A stretch of 64,000 bases of DNA from Cafeteria roenbergensis (GCA_008330645.1 VLTN01000005.1:682001-746000), one strand, 5' to 3'. Shown: positions 55,401-63,457, counted from the stretch's first letter. Numbers and translations are program-made. Notes: a model not told the origin generated them from the sequence alone.

Positions 55401-55845
55401 TGAACTAGGTTTCGTGGCTGGGGCGCCGAGCAACAGCGGGGTCGGGGTGGGCCGCGCCGCCGAACTTGAGGCATCGGGCCGGCTCAGCGCGAGCGGTCTC
55501 GAGCAAGTGCGCAGGCTTGGCGAGCGGATGCTTGTTGCCCCAGCGCAGACGCTGTCCGCGTTGCTCGGCCAGCACCTGGGGAGCGACGCGCGAATCGCCC
55601 TGCTCAAGATTGACGTCGAAGGGTCGGAGGCCGAGGTGCTTCGCGGAATCTCCGACGCGGACTGGCTTCGCATCGACAGGGTGGTGGTTGAGACAACGAG
55701 GGCGAGCGCCTTCAGCGTGCGCGCGCTGCTGGCCCGCGGCTTGCCGGGGGCGCGCCTGCGCCAAAGCCGCTTAAGCAGCTCGCCGGCAGGCAACGCAACG
55801 TCGCTCATCCACGCCGTTGCCCCGGCACGCGGCGGCTGCTCTTGA
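52456..55845 (+). CDS. Fusion of a GT-B glycosyltransferase (GT1/GT28 type) and an FkbM methyltransferase
   Basis: One uninterrupted frame of 1,129 residues, no intron proposed. The N-terminal half opens with NVVVAALGSRGDVQPCAILA (about 15-35), the donor-site loop typical of sterol 3-beta-glucosyltransferases and related antibiotic glycosyltransferases. FVVVTLGSLPGLG begins the C-terminal Rossmann fold, and the nucleotide-sugar signature is AVHHGGSGTTAACLLAGVPQ (about 548-567) with LPVLFDQPLWA. After an Ala-rich linker holding a hydrophobic stretch (about 731-750) comes an FkbM SAM-dependent methyltransferase: VIVDVGACFGAF (about 883-894), VRVLAVEAARPCLRALQSNI, and IALLKIDVEGSEAEVLRGI (about 1047-1065). 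Between the two cores only two in-frame Met occur, one soon after the GT signature and one immediately before the FkbM core, so a separate FkbM start is unlikely. Likely glycosylates a lipid or sterol-like acceptor and O-methylates the product; substrates unknown. Confidence 0.85.
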   Translation: MSADSPSCELGCRGGNVVVAALGSRGDVQPCAILASWLRASQCQTPGCRLCRVTLITHAAHAGWLGRLLPRGDGAVQTLLLPVPVLRGQLPADTPPLRAPKRARGEDLACHTAGLSEGPAGQPCGPEGSAPQMCATSAEPVRSSRAQRGASGEGGASPRASGLCVPDELLEWRAAEQAAREDQALAAAVVRCLAADSSHSPDGSRSPDGLPAWPAGPTDKPRGPASGAHTGALPRRVVCANLFALPAACAAAAANTPFVAVSAYPMPSTARPSCGRLRRMWARFGRHTLFRALSVGWPEFEHWAHALGDPARLQLFERLANTAERRSLAPPRASDAAMQQAPPAPAPAPVPAPAARLVYGCPAAVLRPADFWPASVVCGDFWHPLPEADASSESDSPLSLAGAGPASAPPVSAQPAAAGAAARANPPAPAGCSPDSAVDAARSAGGQGATLPTAAPRQPFVVVTLGSLPGLGLVPACRLWHAVGMVRCALAAQPSSAAWTVVALPGHLDPWPCRHADPSAAHPAGQPLVLSGDVDLPSLLRNERCRLAVHHGGSGTTAACLLAGVPQLVLPVLFDQPLWARRVESLGAGARLPDAWSCMSQSHCDAGSGARQQQTASPPPWQHTRQAGPPADATGACTPLDDCSCGALAGRRPASEQRPAAAVGPASRRGGCKRFEEALSAALSCSAGAPALGRALRRQAAGAPGRAATSLFGGLRPDLARQGQPGAAGLSRSILIACAAAASAPVLLRPLVTVGRARAQEHAAKDGEGPGCGAAGRGAAASQAAAVARAGVPSTWVPTADGRTLELVGLPGAVSDALSVADEVWREDSYNACGLVSDAVAACLNASGVDSQRATSQPAPTGRDHKLAREAMAAAAAHPGCPHVIVDVGACFGAFVARVDAEAARQTTTVPSAREGVSGRPARREPLPERVRVLAVEAARPCLRALQSNIARNGWLRGEGCCVRATAVHAAVVAAASPGDTAELGFVAGAPSNSGVGVGRAAELEASGRLSASGLEQVRRLGERMLVAPAQTLSALLGQHLGSDARIALLKIDVEGSEAEVLRGISDADWLRIDRVVVETTRASAFSVRALLARGLPGARLRQSRLSSSPAGNATSLIHAVAPARGGCS

Positions 55846-56199
55846 GCCGTGCGGGTCAGAGTGGCTCTCTACCGGTGCGCGCGCGCGCCTGGGTCTTTAT
55901 GTATGTGTATGTGTGTATACGTTTTTGTGAGCGAGTGCGAGTGTGTATGGTGACAGGCCGGTAGGTCGCCGAGCCCCGCACGCGCCGTGTGGCCGATCTG
56001 CCAAGGCCGGCGGTACACTACCGCGGCAGATTCGCCGGCGCCCGGCCGCAGCCACGTCACCACGCTCCCCGCCTTTGCCTTGCACCTGCATGCTTGCAAG
56101 CCGCCTTTGCCTTGCACCTGCATGCTTGCAAGCCGCCTCCCTCTCTCTCCCCCCTCCCTGGCTCCGTCGAATCTTGCAGACTGCGTCGCCTAGCTCGGC
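55846..56199. other. Convergent 3' spacer with TG-rich element
   Basis: 354 bp between the fusion gene (+) and the STPGR gene (-). A TG/TA-rich stretch at 55897-55950, 50 bp after the fusion's stop, could serve 3'-end formation. It also holds the 32-bp duplication at 56071-56134. Confidence 0.55.
56071..56134. repeat. 32-bp perfect tandem duplication
   Basis: Two adjacent copies of a 32-bp unit (starting GCCTTTGCCTTGCACCTG at 56071 and 56103), each holding the palindrome GCTTGCAAGC. It lies between two convergent stop codons. Confidence 0.9.
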
Positions 56200-57387
56200 T
56201 TATGCTTTCCGCTCGGCGTCTGCCGCTCCGCGCCTGGGTGTTGTGGGCTGGCGTCTGTCGTGGGCCGCGACAAACTGGGCGTTGCGGAGTCGCTCTTCCA
56301 TCGCTCGCTCCTTTCCGGCGCCAGCAACGCCCAGCGCGAACGCCCGCGATGCTGCGGCACTCATCGCCGGCAGCTCAGTCATATTCCGTCCGCGGGGCCC
56401 CAGGGAGGGCCCCGTGATCCGACCCGACCCCATTCCCATCGGGTCCCCGTAGGCCCCAGGCCCGGGCCCCATCGACGCCGCCCGCAGGCCCCCGGGGCCC
56501 AGGCCCGGGACAGGGCGGCCCCTCGTGAGCGGGTCGTCGATCCGCCCCGCAACTCGAGGCATAACCGTACGCGGAGCGGTGGCGACCGTGGAGAGGCCAG
56601 ACAGCCCCGGCCGCCCGTACGCAGCGGCCGAGGGCACCGACGACGCCTCCTTCAGAGCCAGGTCGGAGGCCTGCTCCCGCGAGAGCCCCGCCCCAATGGT
56701 CGCCGCCGGAGCGGAACGGCGCGTGGAGTCGGCCTGCCGCCCCAACGACGAGACAGCTGCGGACACCGGGAGCACCGCTGCTGCCGCCATGCGATGCCGC
56801 TCCATCTCCACCCCGTCAGGGGCCCATCGACCGCCCATCGTCGCAGCCGGGGCCGACGCGCGCGTGGACAGCGTCTGCCTCCCCAGGGCCGAGGCGGGCG
56901 GCGGGGCCCGCAGCGCGGCCCGGGTGGCGGCCTCGTCCCTGGCCGCGTCAGCGGCCGGCAGAGCCGGCAGGACGACGACGCGCCGGCTGTTGCCGACGGG
57001 CCGGCGGATGAACGCGCCGCCGGACGGACGACCCATGGTGGCTGCGGCGCGGGGGGCAGCGCGCCTGCGCCCCGCTTGTTCCGGGGAGTACGTTGAGGGG
57101 CCGGGCTGGCCAGGCTCCCGCGCGCGCGCGCGCTCAGTGACGAGCTTGTTGCGGTGCCACAGCAGCGCCGGCACGCGCTCCCCGCGCAAGCTGGCCTCGG
57201 CGATGGCGGTCACGATGGACGCCTGCTCTTCGACGAGCGTGGCGGTCCATGCAAAATCCCCACCCTTGCGACGGCCTGTGCGCCCTGAGGCGAGCGAGCG
57301 CCGGCCCGAGCTGGCCAGCGCACCTGCGCCCGTCCGCCGCATGCGCGCGGGAAGCGAACCTGCCGCGGCTCCGCCGCACGCCCCCAC
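56200..57387 (-). CDS. STPGR (sperm-tail PG-rich repeat) protein, flagellar microtubule-associated
   Basis: A 395-residue frame with several PG-rich repeats: GPSTYSPEQ (about 101), repeated LGRQ.. STR.SAPAATM/IG blocks, and GPGAYGDPMGMGSGRITG near the end followed by GPSLGPRGRN. This repeat (also called SHIPPO/ODF3/CIMAP) is found in microtubule inner and outer proteins of axonemes. The N-terminal 80 residues hold a helical segment (LVEEQASIVTAIAEASLRGE, VPALLWHRNKLVTERAR). ATG 57387 is the first Met of the frame; a Met 15 residues later is an alternative. No intron needed. Convergent with the fusion gene, divergent from the kelch gene. Suggests the organism builds flagella at some stage. Confidence 0.72.
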   Translation of the reverse strand: MGACGGAAAGSLPARMRRTGAGALASSGRRSLASGRTGRRKGGDFAWTATLVEEQASIVTAIAEASLRGERVPALLWHRNKLVTERARAREPGQPGPSTYSPEQAGRRRAAPRAAATMGRPSGGAFIRRPVGNSRRVVVLPALPAADAARDEAATRAALRAPPPASALGRQTLSTRASAPAATMGGRWAPDGVEMERHRMAAAAVLPVSAAVSSLGRQADSTRRSAPAATIGAGLSREQASDLALKEASSVPSAAAYGRPGLSGLSTVATAPRTVMPRVAGRIDDPLTRGRPVPGLGPGGLRAASMGPGPGAYGDPMGMGSGRITGPSLGPRGRNMTELPAMSAAASRAFALGVAGAGKERAMEERLRNAQFVAAHDRRQPTTPRRGAADAERKA

Positions 57388-57742
57388 CGCCAGAAGCGAG
57401 ACGCGAATGCGCTCCCCCGCCCCGGCGCGCGAAACTGCAGCCCCGGTCGGTCGTGCGCGCCGGGCGTGTTGCCACTTGCAACCGAACGCGCGCGGCCAAG
57501 GCTGTGCGAAGCTGCCAAGGCCGTCGAGCTGCGGCCGCCCCGACCCTCACAACACGGGCGCGTGCCGCAAAAAAAAAGAGGATCTTCTGCTGCTCGGGAC
57601 TCGCGCAGTGTCGGGCCTCGCGGCTGCCTGCTGCTGTGCGCGCAAGGCAACCTGACAATGCTTGGGGCGCGCGCAATATCGACCGCAGCGACCGGCAGCA
57701 GCCGGCCGGGGCTGCCGCCGGAGGCCGTCCACTTGACCCCAC
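57388..57742. promoter_or_regulatory. Divergent promoter region of STPGR and kelch/Asp-box genes
   Basis: 355 bp between divergent start codons. A short A8 run at 57570 stands out from GC-rich surroundings. No other motif seen. Confidence 0.4.
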
Positions 57743-59293
57743 ATGACAGGAGCAACGCGGGCTCGCTCGCCAGCGCGCTATGCCTTGCAGGCGGCGACGG
57801 CCCTGGCGGCAGTCGTGGCGGCCGGGGCCTCCTCGGGGTCGGGGTTCGGATGCGCGGAGTGGACTCCGGCAGCTGTTCCCGCGCCGTGGCCGAACCGCTC
57901 CGACCACGCCCAGGTGACGCTTCGCAACGGGTCTGTGCTGGTGATGGGTGGGGGGGACTACGCGACCAACTGGACGGTGTACAACGACGTGTGGCGCAGC
58001 GACGACGCAGGGTCAACTTGGGCGCCCGTGACCCTCCGCGCGCCCTGGGCCGCGCGTGCGTACCTGTCCCTCACGGCCGTGTATGACCGCGCCTTCGGCC
58101 CGACAGGGGAGCGCCTTGTCGTGGTCGGGGGCGGCCACTGCATCGGGCCGTTCATCAACAGCTTCTGTCACGCCTTCGAATGGTTCGCCGACGTCTGGGT
58201 CTCCGACGACGGCGGCGCCACGTGGCAGGAGGCCGTCGCAAACAAGACCTCCCCCTTTGCCGCCCGTGGAGGCCACGGCGCAGTCGCCCTTCCCGCCGCG
58301 ACCCGCCCCCAGCGGGAGCCGCGGCCGGCACCCAGCCACGGCGCGTCCGCCGCCTCCCCTTCAGAGGCCCGCGGTGCCGGCGCCAGCCTGCGATCGACCA
58401 GGCTGTCCCCGGCGGCTGCGGGCGCCCCCGCCGCCCTGAGAGACGTTCTGATCTTCGGGGGGGTCAACGGCGTGGCCGCCATGAACGACGCCTGGCGGTC
58501 GGCTGACGGCGGTTTCACGTGGTCGAGGGTGCGCGCCAACGGTACCAGCAACGGTTTCGCGGAGGAATCTGGGGGCGGCGAGCGGGGCGCGTGCCGGCTG
58601 CGGCAGTGGGCCGCTGCCTTGCCCCACGGAGCGACGTCGCCGCCGCTGCTGAGAGACACCGCCCTGCTTGCAGCGTCCCGCCCCGCCGCGGCAATCAGCA
58701 GCATCCTCGTCGCCGGCCGCAGCCAAACCGCCCTTGGAGGGCGCAGCCCGCCTGCGATCGACCAAGACTGCAGCGAGCTGAGCGGTGCAGAGCCGCTGCC
58801 CACGTTCTCGTTCCACAACCTGCTTCGCTGGAAGGGCAGCCTCTGGGCCATTGCCGGCGCCAGCTCGGCCGCGTACGTGAACACGGTGTGGAGCTCGTCC
58901 GACGGCGGGGCCACGTGGCGCCTGGCGCAGCCTAGCGCCCAGTGGGGAATCCGGATCCTTCCGGCGACCGTGGTGATCCCGGGGGGCGGCGCGGCGGGCG
59001 GGAACTCGACGTCGCTGCTCATCGCCGGAGGCTCCCCTCAGACGGGCTTTTCCGCGCTGAGAGACGTGTGGCGGAGCGACGATGGCGTCACCTGGACGGA
59101 GGTGACTCCGAATGCCACGTGGCCGGCCCGCGGGTGGCAAATGGCGACGACTGTGCCGGCTGACGTTGAGGCGGCGGCAGCGCTGGGCCGCCCGGCCACT
59201 GTGGTCATGACCGGAGGCTGGACGTGGAACTTTCCCGAACAGTTCTCATGGACGTACTACAAGGATGCATGGCGCTGCGTTGCCCAGCCGTGA
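57743..59293 (+). CDS. Secreted beta-propeller with Asp-box/kelch-like repeats
   Basis: 516 residues, single exon. A signal peptide-like hydrophobic stretch is at 13-32 (YALQAATALAAVVAAGASSG). At least four repeats follow with the Asp-box/BNR form SDDGxTW and a kelch-like GG start: VWRSDDAGSTWAPVTLRAPW, VWVSDDGGATWQEAV, AWRSADGGFTWSRVRANGTS, VWSSSDGGATWRLA, VWRSDDGVTWTEVTPNATWP. Each is preceded by LVVVGGG, VLIFGGVNG, LWAIAGA or LLIAGGS. That gives a five- to six-bladed propeller with potential N-glycosylation sites (NRS, NGS, NWT, NKT, NGT, NST, NAT). Sialidase-like catalytic residues are not evident, so binding rather than catalysis is more likely. Paralogous exons of this style also open the giant adhesion protein in this window. 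Confidence 0.75.
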   Translation: MTGATRARSPARYALQAATALAAVVAAGASSGSGFGCAEWTPAAVPAPWPNRSDHAQVTLRNGSVLVMGGGDYATNWTVYNDVWRSDDAGSTWAPVTLRAPWAARAYLSLTAVYDRAFGPTGERLVVVGGGHCIGPFINSFCHAFEWFADVWVSDDGGATWQEAVANKTSPFAARGGHGAVALPAATRPQREPRPAPSHGASAASPSEARGAGASLRSTRLSPAAAGAPAALRDVLIFGGVNGVAAMNDAWRSADGGFTWSRVRANGTSNGFAEESGGGERGACRLRQWAAALPHGATSPPLLRDTALLAASRPAAAISSILVAGRSQTALGGRSPPAIDQDCSELSGAEPLPTFSFHNLLRWKGSLWAIAGASSAAYVNTVWSSSDGGATWRLAQPSAQWGIRILPATVVIPGGGAAGGNSTSLLIAGGSPQTGFSALRDVWRSDDGVTWTEVTPNATWPARGWQMATTVPADVEAAAALGRPATVVMTGGWTWNFPEQFSWTYYKDAWRCVAQP

Positions 59294-59527
59294 CCGCGCA
59301 AGCTTGCGTGTGCGTGTGCGCGTGCGTGTGCCTGCGTGGTGGTGAGAGCCGCGACGGGAGCGGCTGGCGAACTGGCCGTCGCGTGGCGCTGGCAGCAAGC
59401 GATTGACTGTTGCGTGATTCACACGGATCCAACCGAGCGAGCGGCCACCGAGTCAATTCGCGGGCGCACCCGGCCCAACACGTGAGGCGATGGCCTGTTA
59501 GGACGTTGCCTGCATGCAAGCGCCTCT

Positions 59528-61345
59528 CTACAGGATGCCAGCCTCCTGCAAAAACTCGACTCGGTGCGTGTGCGCGCCGTCGGAGGACCTGACCACGAGG
59601 TGCCTGCCGGTGAAATTCCGGACTGCGCCCCGCAACTTCGACTGCGCGGTCCCCAACACTTGCGGGAACGAGTACAGGTGGTCGGCCTTGGCGAACGGCG
59701 GGGGCCACACCGCTCCCCGGACCGTCACGACCAGGGCAACCGCCAGCATGGCCCAGACAGGAATGAGCACGATGGATGCCGGGAGCGCCACGTCTCCAAG
59801 CAGCACCGCTGCCAGCATGGACACCAGCGTCGCGAAGGCTAGCACCGCAATAGTTGCCAGAGCCAGCGCGGCGCCCTTGCTGGACCAAATGGACTTGCAG
59901 TCATCGGCTGCGCTGCCCGCGACCGCCCAATAGCCACAGGAGACCAGCTGAGCGAACATGAGCATGACAGCAGCGAAGCCCGTTAGCCCGCCAAAGAACT
60001 TGGCAAGCTCCGGCGCGCCTGCAGCAAAGACGATTCCCGAGATCAGAGCCCCCATACCAAGCCCAAACACGGCCGCCATGCGAAGCGGAAAGCAGCTCAG
60101 ACCTTTCGTCCGGGGCTGGGTCTCCGCCATCGCCTGCGCCCGCAAGGCGCAGGACGCGGGAGCAACGCACGCCAGCGGGCCGAGTGCAATGGCCACCATG
60201 GCCCACGAAACGCTCCCGGAGCCATCTGGCCGTGTCAAGCACGCGGCGAGGACCACCATGAAGACGACGGAGAGAATGCACACCAGCGGCGATTCGGCCC
60301 AGGGGTAGCGCACTACCCAGCCCTCGAGGTCCCGTGAGCGGAACTCGCGAATCGCAGCATTGCAGTCGGCCTGGGGCAGACGCCCTGGCCACCTGAGCAT
60401 GGCCTCCGAGCAGCGAATGTGACTGGGGCCGAGGGCCACGATGGCGGGATGGTCCCTGTAGCACGGAAGCCTGCATGAGCAGCACCTCTCGGGATCCCAG
60501 ACGAGCTTGATCCCGAGGAGCACAACGCCAAAGCAGCCGGCGACGACGGCCAGAGCCACCGGCGGCACCGCAACGACCACCCATTCCCAGTCCTGCCACC
60601 CCCACTCACGGTGCGGTTGCGACTCGGCCATCAGGTTCGCGCCGAGCGTCGCAAGCGCCATTGCCACCACAACAGCGGGCCAGAAGGCGCACCGGAGCCA
60701 CATCACAGCCCACTGCAGCCGCAGGCAGCACACGCGCAGCCCGTCGCGTTTTTTCACGGACGGTCTGAAACTTCGGATTGCGCTGTCCTCCCCTCTCCGG
60801 GCGAACGAGCGCGCCAGGACCGCACTCAGCAGCAGCATGCCGCGAAGGCGCTCCGGGCCAGCGCCATGCTCGCCATCATCCGCCGGCGGGGCGCCTTTTG
60901 CGGCAGCTGCACCCGCGGCCGCGGTCGCGCCGGCTGCAATCGGACGCGCATCGGGAGCTGGGACGGACACCGAAACCGGTGGGCTGGGGAAGGTTGAGTA
61001 TTGCGCGGAAGACCCGGCCGCAGGACCTGGGACGAGCAAGGGATCGGTCCAGCCGTGGGTGGCAGGCGCGCTGGTCCGTCTGGTGCGGCGGTGGAGCGTT
61101 GAGTCGAGCGCGACAAAGCCCTTGACGCGATCAATTGAGGCGTGCTCCGCTGCCCAGCGGTCGAAGGGAAGCGCGTTGATGCCCCGCAGGATCAGCGGGG
61201 GCAGCCGATGCTCCCAAAGCCTCGGTGTGGACAGCGCCCGCGCGACTGAGCGGCTGGTCCGCGCCAGCGAAGCTGCGTCCTCGGTGGCGCTGAACGCGCA
61301 AATGAGGCGCAAGCACCTGTCTGGGAGCCGCCCAGGCGCAGGCAT
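59528..61345 (-). CDS. F-box-like protein with eight predicted membrane helices
   Basis: 605 residues, single exon. An F-box-like motif occupies about 5-50: LPDRCLRLICAFSATEDAAS, LARTSRSVARALSTPRLWEH. A disordered Ala/Pro-rich linker follows, then eight hydrophobic spans from about residue 215 to 560, among them FWPAVVVAMALATLGA, WVVVAVPPVALAVVAGCFGV, LVCILSVVFMVVLAACL, FGLGMGALISGIVFAAG and LALATIAVLAFATLVSMLAA. A Cys-rich loop (RCCSCRLPCYRDHP) lies between helices 2 and 3. If the F-box binds SKP1, the protein would be a membrane-anchored SCF substrate receptor; this is inference. The N-terminus would be cytosolic. ATG 61345 is used because the F-box begins within six residues. Convergent with the kelch/Asp-box gene. 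Confidence 0.7.
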   Translation of the reverse strand: MPAPGRLPDRCLRLICAFSATEDAASLARTSRSVARALSTPRLWEHRLPPLILRGINALPFDRWAAEHASIDRVKGFVALDSTLHRRTRRTSAPATHGWTDPLLVPGPAAGSSAQYSTFPSPPVSVSVPAPDARPIAAGATAAAGAAAAKGAPPADDGEHGAGPERLRGMLLLSAVLARSFARRGEDSAIRSFRPSVKKRDGLRVCCLRLQWAVMWLRCAFWPAVVVAMALATLGANLMAESQPHREWGWQDWEWVVVAVPPVALAVVAGCFGVVLLGIKLVWDPERCCSCRLPCYRDHPAIVALGPSHIRCSEAMLRWPGRLPQADCNAAIREFRSRDLEGWVVRYPWAESPLVCILSVVFMVVLAACLTRPDGSGSVSWAMVAIALGPLACVAPASCALRAQAMAETQPRTKGLSCFPLRMAAVFGLGMGALISGIVFAAGAPELAKFFGGLTGFAAVMLMFAQLVSCGYWAVAGSAADDCKSIWSSKGAALALATIAVLAFATLVSMLAAVLLGDVALPASIVLIPVWAMLAVALVVTVRGAVWPPPFAKADHLYSFPQVLGTAQSKLRGAVRNFTGRHLVVRSSDGAHTHRVEFLQEAGIL

Positions 61346-61842
61346 CGGTCGTGCGGCTGCCCTCAGCTCAGAGGCGGCCCGTTTGCAGCTGGCCGCCGGA
61401 GCCTGTGCCGCGTTGAGTCTGTTCCGCCGGTCTCAGGGCGGGAGAGTTCCGTGCTCTGCACCGTCAGAGCCGCGAGTCATGACAAATCGGCCTTCGGTTG
61501 GGCTCCCCACCCTCGTGGCGCCGACGGTTGAGGACGGGCGACGTGCCTCAATGATGCCACTGATCGCGCGCTGCGTTGCAGGGAGGAAGCGTCGGCTGCT
61601 CGCCGGCACGCGCGCCCCCTGAGCGGACACTTGAACGGAAGCAAGCGTGCCATTCACAGGCCGCAGTGATCGGACAACGCTTGGCGCGCACGTGCCCAGC
61701 CGGCAGCCAGCGAGGCTGGTCTCCGTTGCAGTGCGCGAGGGTGGGGGCGGGGGCCACACAAGCGCGCTGCAGAATGTTTGCTGCGCTGCAAGCATCCGCT
61801 TGCGCTGACCAAACACTCCCGCTCCAACGAGTGTCGCCAGCG
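61346..61842. promoter_or_regulatory. Divergent region between F-box and ankyrin genes
   Basis: 497 bp between divergent start codons. Open frames enter from both sides but hold no recognisable sequence. Confidence 0.4.
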
Positions 61843-63122
61843 ATGTCAGCAGACGACCCGAACCCCCAGCAGCTTGGGGAGAAACTGCTGGCCGCAGTGG
61901 GCGGAGGGGAAGAGGACGAGCTTGCACGGCTGCTGGATGCGGGTGCATCGGTTGACTCACAGGACGCTGTGAGCTGGGAACGCAGCTGTTCGCGGTGGGG
62001 GATGCCCTGAGCCCCCCCACTCGGCGACGGCGATAATTGACACGTGATCCGCCTTTGGTGATGTGGTGGGCCGCCCAATCGCCGCAGGTCGGCCGAACGG
62101 CGCTGGCGCTAGCGTCGGCATCGGCGCAGCTCGCGGTCGTGGCCAAGCTGCTGGAGCGTGGGGCCGGCTTGGAAATCTCGAGCAAGGTTCGTATTGCGAT
62201 TGGTGCAGTCATTGGTGCTCAGTCCCGCGCCGCCAGCTCTGGTGCGCGCCGCTGAGACTGACAGCGGCGCCTCCAGAGCTTGTTCGCACTCCGAGCTCCC
62301 CTGGCGCACAGGCTGCACTGGGCACACTGACCTGGTGTCCGGCCAACCTGGATAGGGTCCCTGACGTGCTGTTGCCAGCTGCCCGAGCGCCGAGGAACTG
62401 TGGCGCTGGCACTGCGGTGTGCGCACGCAGAGCGGCATGACGCCGTTGATGGTGGCGGCCCTCAAAGGACACGCCGACGTTGCGACCTTGTTGCTACGGA
62501 ATGGCGCCAACGTGGCGGCCCAGGACATGGTCAGCTCCTTTGTCGCAGTCTCGCGGAGCTGGGTCCCCAGCCGTGCGGCGTGGGCACCGCCTCGCGGAGT
62601 CGCCAGCGCAGGGACAGGCGGGGCGCGCACTGCCCCTCACCGTTGGCATGAAGGCACGCGCGACACACCCGCCCAAGCCCCGGCGTTGTGACGCACGCAG
62701 CTCCATCCACCCAAACAGGCTCTCGCGCTGTGGCGGGTGCCCGACGCTTCGCAGTTTGGCAGGGTGTCGCTGATGTTTGCGGCTGCCGGAAGCCACGCCG
62801 ATGTGGTCCGGGTGTTGCTGGAGCACGGAGCCGACGCAGCCGTCCGGGACCGCGTGAGTCGAGCTTGGCACACTGCAGACTCGTGCGTGCCCATCCGCCC
62901 CCACGCTCTGCACAGAGAGCGCGGCAGCACGACGCCAACGTGCTTCGCGCCTGGGACTTGTCCCCGGCTGCTCGTGCTGCTGGCTTGCCCTGCTCCGTGA
63001 TGCAGAATGGGCTTGATGCGGCAGCCATGTCGCGTGAACCGACTTGCTCGGACACTCTGCGCAGCGCCGACCGCATCCAGCGCTGGCACCGCCGCCGCTT
63101 GCTCGTGCTTTGGGGACGCTGA
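61843..63122 (+). CDS. Small ankyrin-repeat protein, one repeat per exon
   Basis: Exons 61843-61968, 62088-62186, 62431-62529, 62755-62853 and 63006-63122 give 179 residues. All introns are phase 0 and the three middle exons are each exactly 99 nt, one 33-residue ankyrin repeat: VGRTALALASASAQLAVVAK..., SGMTPLMVAALKGHADVATL... and FGRVSLMFAAAGSHADVVRV.... The first exon is a capping repeat (EDELARLLDAGASVDSQDA) and the last a partial repeat plus a basic C-terminus (NGLDAAAMSRE ... RIQRWHRRRLLVLWGR). Donors vary (GTGAGC, GTTCGT, GTCAGC, GTGAGT); acceptors are GCAG. The protein is nearly all ankyrin and is presumably a binding module. The Arg-rich end could be a nuclear signal or bind nucleic acid, which is a guess. 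Confidence 0.82.
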
Positions 63123-63457
63123 TTCTCAATGCCGCTTCCAAAACAAAGGGACAGAAAGCCTTGCAGTCTGCAGCCATAGTGGTATCCGTGGGCCGCGATT
63201 TTTGTGTGGGTCGCGAGACGGAATCGCGCAGCCTTGCTGGCCCAGACGCTGCGGCTTCCTTGCCGCGCAACGCCCAAAACAGGTGGCTGCAGCGCGCAGG
63301 GCTGTCACAAATGCATAGCAGCGGGCCGCAGGCGTCAGGCCAGTGGCGCTGTGCTTCGAGCTCGCGGCTACTTTGAGCAGCGCGGGGCGCCCTTTCACAT
63401 CGCGTGCGCCGATGCCGCAGACCGCACGCATACAAGAGCACTCGACACGATACGATA
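63123..63457. other. Spacer after the small ankyrin gene
   Basis: 335 bp. Somewhat lower in GC than the rest. No gene, repeat or named signal seen. Confidence 0.45.
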
